47,694 bases of DNA from CAG-791 sp963629395 (GTDB lineage: Bacteria; Bacillota; Clostridia; Lachnospirales; Lachnospiraceae): assembly GCA_963629395.1 (NCBI GenBank), contig CAVGIV010000013.1, positions 1 through 47,694 on the forward strand. The letters run 5' to 3'. Made by a program: the position numbers and the translations under genes. Every line of letters starts with the position of its first letter. The first letter of the stretch is position 1. The notes below the pieces were generated by a model. The model saw nothing but the letters and a program-made list of their open reading frames with translations, was not told the origin of the DNA and made no database searches. Positions 17,096 through 25,800 of this stretch are shown here, piece by piece.

Positions 17096-18130
17096 ATGAA
17101 TGAAGCAATTTTACAGGTGGAGGATCTGAAGACATCCTTTTTCACCTCTGCCGGAGAGGTTGAGGCGGTTCGCGGCGTCAGCTTCACGGTGCATAAGGGA
17201 GAGATCCTCGGTATTGTGGGAGAATCCGGGAGCGGCAAGAGCGTGACATCCATGTCTTTGCTGCGTCTATTGGCAGACACTGCCCGCATCAAAAGCGGCA
17301 GCGCAATGTTCGAGGGAATGGATCTTACAAGGATTGGCATGAAAAAGCTGCGCGAAATACGCGGTTCGAAAATAGCCATGGTTTTCCAGGATCCGATGTC
17401 CAGCCTGAATCCATTGATTCCGGTAGGAAGGCAGGTTTCGGAGATGATGCATGTCCATCATCCGGACTGGTCGGCAAAGGAGCTGGAGGATAAGACACTG
17501 CAGCTGTTCCGGGATGTGCGCATCCCGGAAGCGGAAAAGCGCCTGAAATCCTTTCCGCATGAATTCAGCGGCGGCATGCGCCAGCGTGTCATGATCGCTA
17601 TGGCCCTGTCCAATCATCCGGATCTGTTGATTGCGGATGAGCCGACCACAGCACTGGATGTTACCATTCAGCATCAGATTCTGAAGCAGATGAGAGGTCT
17701 TCAGCGGGAGTACGGCACCAGTATCATGTTCATTACGCACGATCTGGGTGTTGTGGCTGAGCTGTGCGACCGGGTGGTTGTCATGTACGGCGGTCTTGTG
17801 ATGGAACAGGCAGACATTAAGGACCTGTTTGCTAACCCGCTTCACCCATACACCATGGGTCTTCTGGCCTCCATTCCGGGCTTGAATAAGGATAAAAAAG
17901 AACGACTGCAATCTATTCCGGGGAGCCCGCCGGATATGACAAGGCCGCCAAAGGGATGTCCCTTTGCCAGCCGGTGTTCATATGCACGCAATATCTGTGC
18001 CGGCGAATGTCCGCCGTTTGTGGAAATCGGGAATCGCTGTGCACGCTGCTGGCTGTTGCAGCCGGATGCTCCCTCGGAGGGGAATCCGATGCGGGAGAGA
18101 CTTGCAAGAGCGCAGGAAGGGATTCTGTGA
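17096..18130 (+). CDS. oppD: Oligopeptide ABC transporter ATP-binding protein, OppD-like
   Basis: A 344-residue ATPase. Walker A is GESGSGKS (about 40-47), the Q-loop is VFQDPMSSLNP, the signature is FSGGMRQRVMIAMAL, and Walker B is LLIADEPTTALD. The C-terminal Opp/Dpp extension contains the cysteine cluster typical of an iron-sulfur or zinc site (CPFASRCSYARNIC, then CPP). It pairs with OppF to energise the transporter. The stop overlaps the oppF start by one base (TGATG), so translation is coupled. The ribosome site before 17096 is weak (AAAAGGGTAA). Confidence 0.95.
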   Translation: MNEAILQVEDLKTSFFTSAGEVEAVRGVSFTVHKGEILGIVGESGSGKSVTSMSLLRLLADTARIKSGSAMFEGMDLTRIGMKKLREIRGSKIAMVFQDPMSSLNPLIPVGRQVSEMMHVHHPDWSAKELEDKTLQLFRDVRIPEAEKRLKSFPHEFSGGMRQRVMIAMALSNHPDLLIADEPTTALDVTIQHQILKQMRGLQREYGTSIMFITHDLGVVAELCDRVVVMYGGLVMEQADIKDLFANPLHPYTMGLLASIPGLNKDKKERLQSIPGSPPDMTRPPKGCPFASRCSYARNICAGECPPFVEIGNRCARCWLLQPDAPSEGNPMRERLARAQEGIL

Positions 18131-19095
18131 TGGAAGAGCCAATTTTACAGGTGGAGCACCTGACGAAATTTTTTGATGTCGGTCCGAATGCAAAGGTCCA
18201 TGCCGTGGATGATGTGAGCTTTACACTGCGCAGAGGGCGCACCTTTGGACTCGTGGGAGAATCCGGCTGCGGCAAGAGCAGCTGCGCCCGAACCATCATA
18301 CGGATCTATGAGCCGAGTGGCGGACGGATTGTTCTGGATGGGCAGGATATTACCCATATGAAGCAGCGGCAGCTTCAACCGATCCGCCGCAATATGCAGA
18401 TGATTTTCCAGGATCCCTATGCATCACTGAATACCCGCATGACGGTGCGGGACATCATTGCGGAGCCATTAAAGGCACACAATGTATGCCAAAGCCGTAA
18501 GGAGGCAGATGAGAAAATCTATGCCATGCTGGAGCGTGTCGGACTTACGGCAGAGCATGCTGGCAGGTATGCCCATGAGTTTTCCGGCGGGCAGCGCCAG
18601 CGCATTGGCATTGCACGTGCGCTGATACTGAATCCGGAGCTGGTAATCTGTGATGAGCCCATTTCGGCATTGGACGTTTCAATCCAGGCCCAGGTGGTAA
18701 ATCTGCTGCGGGATTATCAACAGGCAGAGGGGACCTCTTATCTTTTCATAGCGCATGATCTTTCGATGGTGCGATATGTATCGGATGATGTGGGGGTTAT
18801 GTATCTGGGACAGCTGGTAGAGACCTGCGAGGCGGAGGAGATTTATGAAAAGCCGCTTCATCCATATACAAAGGGACTTCTCAGCTGCATTCCGATTGCA
18901 GATCCTGAGCTGGCCCGTGCGCAGGACAAGCCTGGAATTGAGGGCGATTTGCCGAGTCCTGTCAATCCCGGACCGGGGTGCCGCTTCTGCAAGCGTTGTC
19001 CGTATGCGAAAGCTGTCTGCAGTGAGCAGACGCCCGAGCTGCGGGAAGCAGCGCCGGGACATATGGTGGCCTGTCATCTGTACAGCGAAGGATGA
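18130..19095 (+). CDS. oppF: Oligopeptide ABC transporter ATP-binding protein, OppF-like
   Basis: A 321-residue ATPase. Walker A is GESGCGKSS, the Q-loop MIFQDPYASLNTRMTV, the signature FSGGQRQRIGIARAL, and Walker B LVICDEPISALD. The C-terminal oligopeptide extension has CRFCKRCPYAKAVC. I chose ATG 18130, which overlaps the oppD stop and has AGGAAGGG upstream. An alternative start at 17956 would lie within oppD in another frame and adds sequence unlike the family. It forms the heterodimeric ATPase with OppD. Confidence 0.95.
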   Translation: MEEPILQVEHLTKFFDVGPNAKVHAVDDVSFTLRRGRTFGLVGESGCGKSSCARTIIRIYEPSGGRIVLDGQDITHMKQRQLQPIRRNMQMIFQDPYASLNTRMTVRDIIAEPLKAHNVCQSRKEADEKIYAMLERVGLTAEHAGRYAHEFSGGQRQRIGIARALILNPELVICDEPISALDVSIQAQVVNLLRDYQQAEGTSYLFIAHDLSMVRYVSDDVGVMYLGQLVETCEAEEIYEKPLHPYTKGLLSCIPIADPELARAQDKPGIEGDLPSPVNPGPGCRFCKRCPYAKAVCSEQTPELREAAPGHMVACHLYSEG

Positions 19096-19255
19096 TCTGC
19101 AGATGGGCGAGAGGATCTCGCAAAAAGGCGGTCTTGTTTGAGATGCCTTACCTTGAGGAGCGTTTTTCATCCCGCTGTAATTTTGTTACTGTTGGGCAGG
19201 ATGTGAAACAAATATAGCAGAAAGGATTGCAGCAGCCTGGCAATCCGGTAGTGAT

Positions 19256-19270
19256 GGGGGCCTGACCCCC
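19256..19270 (+). other. Small GC hairpin in the oppA leader
   Basis: GGGGGCCTGACCCCC forms a 5-bp stem some 30 bases before the oppA start. Upstream, GGATTGC..GCAATCC (19223-19246) can also pair. They probably shape the mRNA 5' region of the binding-protein gene. No promoter was confidently identified in 19096-19298. Confidence 0.35.
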
Positions 19271-19298
19271 GGACATGTTTCAGGAGAGGAGACGTTTT

Positions 19299-20987
19299 AT
19301 GAAAAAGAAGGCAATCAGTGCCGCAATGATCGGCGCGCTGGTGGTCTCTTTGCTGGCCGGATGCGGCAGCAGTGAGCCCCAGAACATCTCGGATGTTGCG
19401 GCAACGACGAATGCTGCGGCTACAGCTTCAACCGATGCGTCAGGAGAGGAGAGTCCCAGTGATGCCACGCAGGAAGTAACCTTTGTGCTGAGCAACATTC
19501 CGGACGGTTTGGACCCGGGAGTTACCAACAACTCGTTCGCACAGTATGTGCTGACGAACTGCTTCGAGGGTCTGGTAACCTACGATGCGTCAGGATCTGT
19601 GGTTGGAGGAGATGCTGAGTCCTGGGAGATCAGTGACGACGGTTTGACCTATACATTCCACCTTCGTGACGGACTGAAGTGGAGTGACGGCTCCGATCTT
19701 ACGGCTGAGGATTACGTGTATTCCATTCAGCGTGTACTGACGCCTGAGACCGCCGCACAGTATGTCAGCATGGCAACAGATTACATTGCCAATGCACAGG
19801 AATTCTATGACGGCACCGCTACAGCCGATGAGCTGGGTGTAAAGGCAGAGGATGCGAGGACGTTGGTGATCACGCTGAAGCAGCCGACATCATACTTTAT
19901 CGATATTCTGAGCATGTGGGTATTTGACCCGGTGCAGAAGGCTACGGTAGAGGCCAACGGTGATAAGTGGGCGACCCAGGCGGATACCTACATCGGAAAC
20001 GGTCCCTTCAAGGTTACTGGAATGAGCATGAACGAAAATGTCATTCTGGAGAAGAACGAGAACTACTGGGATGCCGAGAATGTGACGCTGGATAAGATTA
20101 CCTACCGCTATGTGCTCGACCAGGCAACGGCTCTGACTGCCTATGAGTCCGGCGAGGTGGATGGCGTGGACTGCGTTCCTTCTTCAGATTATGCAAGACT
20201 GAAGGCGAACAATGCCGGTGTACAGACCAGCACCAGCTACGGAACCGTTTACTATGACATCAACTGCAGTGCGGCACCGCTGGACAATGCCCTGGTACGA
20301 AAGGCGCTGTGTCTCGCCATTGACCGCCAGTCCATCATTGACAATGTCGTACAGGTTGAGGCGGAGCCTGCCTACAGCTTCCTGGCGCCGGGTTACGTTG
20401 TAGACGGCAAGGATATCACGGCTGATCGTGGCACCTATGGCCTGAGCGCAACCGCTGATGTAGAGGGCGCACAGGCTGCATTGGCAGAAGCCGGCTATCC
20501 GAACGGTGAGGGCTTCCCTACGCTGCAGCTGAGCTACTATGAGAACGATACGGTGAAAAAGGTTGTTGAGGCCATGGCAGAAATGCTCAAGAACAACCTG
20601 AACATTAACGTTGAGGTATCCTCTGCAGAGTGGTCGATTTTCTATGATGATGTGCAGCAGGGCAACTACATGGTTGCTGCGATGGGATGGAGTGCTGATT
20701 ACTTAAATCCCATGAGCTTCCTTCCGCTGTGCAAGACAGATGATTCCACCAACAATCTGTTCTATTCAAATGCAGAGTATGACGCACTGGTGGAGCAGGT
20801 CATGGCAGAGAGTGATCCTCAAAAGGCGGCAGAGCTTACCATGGAAGCGGACGCAATTGTATCGAACGACTATGTGGTGCTCCCGCTGTATTACAAGAAC
20901 AACAATTATCTGATGCATGACAATGTGAGCGGATATTACATGAATGCATCCGGTATGTTGTACTTCCGGAATGCGAAAGTTTCATAA
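19299..20987 (+). CDS. oppA: Oligopeptide ABC transporter substrate-binding lipoprotein, OppA-like
   Basis: A 562-residue family-5 binding protein. The lipoprotein signal is MKKKAISAAMIGALVVSLLA with lipobox LLAGC (Cys22). A low-complexity Ala/Thr/Ser linker follows. The mature part shows the class motifs DGLTYTFHLRDGLKWSDG, YVYSIQRVLTPETAAQY, GNGPFKVTG and GWSADYLNPMSFL, the last being typical of peptide binders. ATG 19299 has AGGAGAGGAG upstream; a longer start at 19275 would spoil the signal peptide. It delivers peptides to OppBCDF. Confidence 0.95.
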   Translation: MKKKAISAAMIGALVVSLLAGCGSSEPQNISDVAATTNAAATASTDASGEESPSDATQEVTFVLSNIPDGLDPGVTNNSFAQYVLTNCFEGLVTYDASGSVVGGDAESWEISDDGLTYTFHLRDGLKWSDGSDLTAEDYVYSIQRVLTPETAAQYVSMATDYIANAQEFYDGTATADELGVKAEDARTLVITLKQPTSYFIDILSMWVFDPVQKATVEANGDKWATQADTYIGNGPFKVTGMSMNENVILEKNENYWDAENVTLDKITYRYVLDQATALTAYESGEVDGVDCVPSSDYARLKANNAGVQTSTSYGTVYYDINCSAAPLDNALVRKALCLAIDRQSIIDNVVQVEAEPAYSFLAPGYVVDGKDITADRGTYGLSATADVEGAQAALAEAGYPNGEGFPTLQLSYYENDTVKKVVEAMAEMLKNNLNINVEVSSAEWSIFYDDVQQGNYMVAAMGWSADYLNPMSFLPLCKTDDSTNNLFYSNAEYDALVEQVMAESDPQKAAELTMEADAIVSNDYVVLPLYYKNNNYLMHDNVSGYYMNASGMLYFRNAKVS

Positions 20988-21002
20988 GCGGGAATTCGAG
21001 AA

Positions 21003-21488
21003 ATGAAATGTGTGATTGACACAGCCGGCTTCGGGAAAATGGTATTTACCTTATATCCTGAGTACGCGCCGATTACGGTAGAGAATTTTGTAAAGGTCGC
21101 CCGAAGTGGCTTCTACGACGGGCTGTGCTGGTGCCGGATTGTAAAGGACTATGTGATACAGGGCGGCTCGCCGGACAACGATATCATGACAGACAGCAAG
21201 TGGCACATTAAGGGTGAGTTCGCTGCAAACGGCGTCAGCAATCCTCTGCAGCACATTCGCGGCGCGCTGTCTATGGCGCGGGATGATGACCCGGATACGG
21301 CGGGGACGCAGTTCTTTGTAGTTCACGAGGATGCGCCAAAGCTGGATGGCCGGTATGCGGCTTTTGGCGAAATGGAGAAAGGCTTCGATGTGCTGGACGC
21401 CATTGCGGCGCTTCCGACTTATGGGGCGGAAACCTGGAATAAGCCGGTTAGTATGCCGGTGATTACGAGCATTACCATTGAAGAATGA
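21003..21488 (+). CDS. Peptidyl-prolyl cis-trans isomerase, cyclophilin type
   Basis: A 161-residue single-domain cyclophilin without a signal peptide, so cytoplasmic. Motifs include YAPITVENFVKVARSGFYDG, the active-site region SMARDDDPDTAGTQFFVVHE (with the usual Gln-Phe-Phe), and the C-terminal LDGRYAAFGEMEKGFDVLDA. The catalytic Arg of human CypA corresponds to a position around CRIVKDYVIQGG, which is conserved here. It follows oppA by 15 bases and may be read with it. Its role is general protein folding. Confidence 0.93.
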   Translation: MKCVIDTAGFGKMVFTLYPEYAPITVENFVKVARSGFYDGLCWCRIVKDYVIQGGSPDNDIMTDSKWHIKGEFAANGVSNPLQHIRGALSMARDDDPDTAGTQFFVVHEDAPKLDGRYAAFGEMEKGFDVLDAIAALPTYGAETWNKPVSMPVITSITIEE

Positions 21489-21526
21489 GGCAGTGTGCGG
21501 AATCGGAAAGCTTGGGAACCAATGAG

Positions 21527-21560
21527 AAAAGGAGAGCAGCGGGAGCTGCTCTCCTTTTTA
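21527..21560. terminator. Terminator after the cyclophilin gene
   Basis: AAAAGGAGAGCAGC (21527-21540) pairs perfectly with GCTGCTCTCCTTTT (21545-21558) around a GGGA loop. It ends in a T-run on the plus strand and an A-run on the left, so it can work for both the plus-strand gene and the convergent minus-strand gene at 21590. Confidence 0.92.
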
Positions 21561-21589
21561 TCATTGATTTCATGGTATAATTCAAACGT

Positions 21590-22363
21590 CTATCCTCTCG
21601 ATCTCGGATGCAGCTGTACCCATTCCTGCAGCTGCTCTTTGTTTAGTCCAGAGCGTTTCATTGCATCCGAAAGGGAGAGAATTCCGTCCCTGACCAGAGA
21701 ACCGTAATTAGCCAGACGTTCTTCCTGATGCCCTCTCTCAAGTCCTTCCTTGAGCCCTGCCTCCCTTGCATCCTTCCTGGCCAGCATCTGCATATATTCA
21801 AATTCCATGAAGTCCCTCCTTGTCTCAGCATTTAGCTTGGCCTTCTGAACCCGCTGTTCAACCTCCTCACAAAAAGCTCCCACAGGTTCCTTGCCGTTGA
21901 TGAGATCGAGAAAATTTTTGAGCTCTGGGAGAATCCCTTCTCCGGAACCTTGCGTGTTCAGGAATACCTTCGCAGTGCCGTCATTCAGCGCAAGATTGTG
22001 ATCGTCTTGCTCGTCCATCATGCACTGATAATAACGAGTGCGCCGTGCTTCATTTCCGCGGCTCTCCAGTTGCATTTCCACATCAAAAACACGACCGTCA
22101 ATTTCGGAATAGACGTCGAAGCGAACACTCTTGCTGCCAAACGGGCCTGCAAATGTCATCTGCGGCGAATGATTCTCGACCTTCGTGAGCTTCAGCTCCG
22201 GGAAAATGAGCTGCATCAGCCGCAGGAAGATGCTCTTGTCTCGCATAATGCAGGAAAAGATAAAGTCGTTTCCAATTCCTGCCTGTTCCCAACGTTGCTC
22301 CAGAATCTTCTGCTGCTGATCGGATGCGGTGAAGGTAACCTTGTTGTTGCATGTTCTTGTCAT
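21590..22363 (-). CDS. Rpn/PD-(D/E)XK nuclease family (transposase_31-like) protein, internally shortened
   Basis: A 257-residue protein. I chose the start at 22363 because CAGGAGG precedes it; the longer frame to 22561 adds 66 implausible residues. The core VRFDVYSEIDGRVFDVEMQL holds the Asp and the Glu-x-Gln of the PD-(D/E)XK site, followed by RRTRYYQCMMDEQDDHN. From family knowledge, about 35 residues of the YVIFI strand and helix expected after RYYQ are absent: the frame jumps directly to ALNDGTAKVFLNTQG. The C-terminal part is a charged helix (EAGLKEGLERGHQEE) and a LSDAMKRSGLNKEQLQEW tail. Such proteins promote recombination or defend against DNA, and are often decaying. This copy may be inactive. 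Confidence 0.75.
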   Translation of the reverse strand: MTRTCNNKVTFTASDQQQKILEQRWEQAGIGNDFIFSCIMRDKSIFLRLMQLIFPELKLTKVENHSPQMTFAGPFGSKSVRFDVYSEIDGRVFDVEMQLESRGNEARRTRYYQCMMDEQDDHNLALNDGTAKVFLNTQGSGEGILPELKNFLDLINGKEPVGAFCEEVEQRVQKAKLNAETRRDFMEFEYMQMLARKDAREAGLKEGLERGHQEERLANYGSLVRDGILSLSDAMKRSGLNKEQLQEWVQLHPRSRG

Positions 22364-22643
22364 TTCTGCCTCCTGTAAAAGGTGGTGCAGGAGATTCGTG
22401 AACCCGTGGCCCAATTGATCATTACTGGTTCTATCTGCGAAGCTCCTGCGATTAAAGGGTAATGAATGCATAAGCTTCGTTCGATGTGAATCAGATGAGA
22501 TCAAGACGTGGCCGAGGCAATGTGTCCGGCGGTACGCGCAGAAATGAACCGTGCTATGCAATTAAGCTCAGTGTAGCAGGAAAAGAGAGATATTAACAGG
22601 AGAAACCCGGCGTATATGATCGATTTTGTGATAGTCAATCGTG

Positions 22644-22649
22644 TATAAT
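22644..22649 (+). promoter_or_regulatory. Possible -10 box for the surface protein gene
   Basis: A perfect TATAAT preceded by TG. The -35 is poor, so this is only a candidate promoter; it would place the transcription start near 22656. Confidence 0.35.
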
Positions 22650-22702
22650 TCAGTTGATATCAAGATCGAAATCCGACGCCACGGGGTGGCAAGGTATTAG
22701 GC

Positions 22703-22804
22703 TTGGAACAGATCCTAATAAATACGGTAACAGATACCAGTGATTTAGAATTACTCGCCAAGGCGCTACTGGCACATTTTTCATGCAGCGAAATCGCTGA
22801 ATAG
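22703..22804 (+). CDS. Possible small leader ORF, 33 residues
   Basis: A TTG at 22703, with AAGG eight bases upstream, opens a 33-codon frame to a TAG at 22802-22804. The peptide reads LEQILINTVTDTSDLELLAK at its start and ends HFSCSEIAE, which looks protein-like (amphipathic, acidic). The frame is open back to 22658. It could be a leader peptide, a remnant of a longer gene, or chance. Confidence 0.25.
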   Translation: MEQILINTVTDTSDLELLAKALLAHFSCSEIAE

Positions 22805-22859
22805 ATTTGCCAAAATACGGCCGAGCAACCATTCACAGCCGCGAGTGGGAGGTATAAAA

Positions 22860-25800
22860 ATGCGTAGCTTTAACGATCAGAATGACAATGTAATGAATGA
22901 AAACAAGATGTCCAAGCTGGCCAAGGGTGTTCTGGCAGCAGGATTTGCAGTCGGCGGAGCAGCCTCCTTCGGCGGAATTGATGTAATGGCTGCAGAGGGC
23001 GAGGAGATCCCTGCAGTTGAAACAGAGGGAAGTGCTCCGGTAGAGCAGAGCGAGGGCTCCATTGAGCCCAGCGGCGATTCCGGATCCAATGACAACAACT
23101 CCAGCAGCGATTCTGGCTCAAGCGACAACAACTCCGGCAATGATTCCGGTTCAAACGATAACGGGGGCAGTAATGATGCTGCTTCAAACGATAGTAGCAC
23201 TGGCAATGATGCCGCTTCGAGTGACAATAGCGCCAACACGGATACTGGGGCAAATAACGTCGAAGCTGTGAGCGAATCGACCACAAATGGCAGCGATGCT
23301 GTCATCGGCGAAGCAGCTGGTGGTAGTGCATCTGTAGCGGATGGGAGCAGCATTGTCGATGCAGGCAATGCAGATTCGAATTCTGCTGACAGCGCGGTTA
23401 ACGATGGAACTGCAAGCAGTGCGGAAACAGAGGGGATATCTGCGGATGGAACCGCAAACGCCGGAACCGGTGAAGCAGCCGGTGACAACGCGATCACGGA
23501 TGGAACTGCCGGTCAGGCAACGGAACAGGTACCTGCCGCAGAGGTTGTAAACCAGACAACAGGAGCAGCGTCTGCGACGGAGACAGCAGCTTCCAATACT
23601 ACTTCTGCAAATTCTGCAGCAAGCAGCTCCTCCGCTGAGAAAACGGCAGAAAAAGCCATGGATACGACCAATCCTGGCACACTGGTGGATAAGGCGAACA
23701 ATCCGTCTGTAGAAAGCTCCTCCGGTAACGGAAAGGAAACTACGACTACCACAACGGAGTACAAGAAGGATGTTGATGCAGGCACCTCCACCACCACTAC
23801 CGTTGTAGATAAAACAACTACGGTGACGGATAAATCCACCCTGCATAAGGACACATCTTCCACCACGACTTATCGCGACGGTAATTACGTTGTCACAGAA
23901 GGGAAATACGTCGAGGATGTCAAGACGGAGGAGAAGAAGACTACAACCGAAATTACAACCACCGATGAACAGGTGAAGGATGAGATTGTAAAAAAGGCGG
24001 AAGAGGAGAAAAAGAAGCTAGAGGAAAGCGGTGACACTTCCAAGGATATCACCATCAAAGAAGTGAGCACGGCCTATGATCTGCTGGATAAGGACGGAAA
24101 TGTGGTTGGCGACGTCACGAAGTACGTCGGCGATCTTGTTCTGATGGATGGACAGAAGTTCTCGGTGGATACGGATTCAAACGGAACAAGGATCACGTAC
24201 ATCGACAAGGATGGAAAAGAGCAGACTATAGAGTCTTCGAAGAACAAGGAATTGTTTAGTGCAATTGTATCGGCTGCGGAGAAGAATGCGGAAACGAAAG
24301 TTGAATATACCTTAGACGGAAGGAACATCACAGAGGCGGTAGGAGATCTTAGCTTCGTAGATGGCCAGCAGTTTACAATTGATCAAACGACTGACAAGAC
24401 GGGAACGAAGACAACGATCAGCTATATAGATGCAGCTGGAAAAAAGCAGACAGTTGATGCTGAAACGGATCTTGGGAAAGCGTTGCTTGATGCAGTAAAG
24501 GAATACAAGACGCAGACCGAATATACCTTGGATGGAAAGAGTGTAACGGATGCGGTAGGAGATCTTAGCTTCGTAGATGGCCAGCAGTTTACAATTGATC
24601 AAACGACTGACAAGACGGGAACGAAGACAACGATCAGCTATATAGATGCAGCTGGAAAAAAGCAGACAGTTGATGCTGAAACGGATCTTGGGAAAGCGTT
24701 GCTTGATGCAGTAAAGGAATACAAGACGCAGACCGAATATACCNNNNNNNNNNNNNNNNNNNNNNNNNNNNNNNNNNNNNNNNNNNNNNNNNNNNNNNNN
24801 NNNNNNNNNNNNNNNNNNNNNNNNNNNNNNNNNNNNNNNNNNNNNNNNNNNNNNNNNNNNNNNNNNNNNNNNNNNNNNNNNNNNNNAACAGAACTTGGGA
24901 AGGCAATACTTGCGGAGGTAGAGGGAAAGTATAAGACGCAGACCGAATATACGCTGAATGGAAAGAGTATCACAGAGGCGGTAGGAGATCTAAGCTTTGT
25001 AGACGGTCAGAAGTTCACGATTGACAAGAGTGGAAATACAGTCACGATCAGCTATAAAGTTGCCGGAGAGGAAGAAGCTCGGACAATTGATACAAAAACA
25101 GAACTTGGGAAGGCAATACTTGCGGAGGTAGAGGGAAAGTATAAGACGCAGGCTGAATACACTCTGAATGGTGAATCAATCACAGACGCAGTGGGCAATC
25201 TGCAGTTTGTGGATGGACAGGAGTTCAACGTTGAATATTCATCTACGACGGGGAAAAAGAGTGTCTCCTATATTGACCCGGCGAGCAAAGAGACCGTTTA
25301 TATCTCGGAGACAGATAACAAAGGGCTTTTTGATGCGCTTGTGAGTGCAGTGACAAAGGATGCGTCGTGGAGTAAGAATGTTAGCTACACAATTGATGGG
25401 ACAGAAATTACGGTTGAAGAAAGCGAACTGATAAAAGATATCGAGAAGCTGACATTCTATGTAACATTAGAAGACCAGCAATATACTGTGAAGTATAAAG
25501 ATACGGATGGGAGTGTGCATACACTCGACGCTGGAACATTAAAGGATAAAATGATCCAGGCTGCCCAAGGAAGATTTACACCTGGAGGCAGCACACTGAT
25601 CGATGAGCATGACGAGGAGGGCCTGCTGGAGTTTGCGGATAAACATGGAGCAGGTACATACCGTGAATATATTCAAGACTCCTCTGGGAATATTGTCGGA
25701 GAGAAGGTAATTCATGTACAAAAGGATGTTGCAACCGGATCTGTACATGTAAGCTCAAAGACATGGATGTATTCTGGGAATCCGTATGGAGTGACCTATG

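Larger units (their letters stand above)
22364..22859. other. Intergenic region before the giant surface protein
   Basis: This 496-base stretch has no clear standard gene. A possible minus-strand promoter for the Rpn gene and a plus-strand promoter for the adhesin are expected here. A TATAAT lies at 22644-22649 with no good -35 (CGATTT about 17 bases upstream). Transcription from it would give a leader of about 205 bases. A short in-frame ORF at 22703-22804 is noted separately. The leader has possible hairpins GCCAC/GTGGC (22678-22690) and TATTAGG/CCTAATA (22695-22721). Confidence 0.5.

Noticed and set aside
14872..20987. The Opp-type transporter as a beta-glucoside importer linked to the GH3 enzyme
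   Set aside because: A terminator separates the GH3 gene from oppB, and the binding protein has the GWSADYLNPMSFL motif typical of peptide binders. The possibility remains but is not supported.
22650..22832. A known riboswitch class in the adhesin leader
   Set aside because: I looked for c-di-GMP, preQ1, guanidine and ydaO-like conserved cores and found none that match; only simple hairpins are visible.
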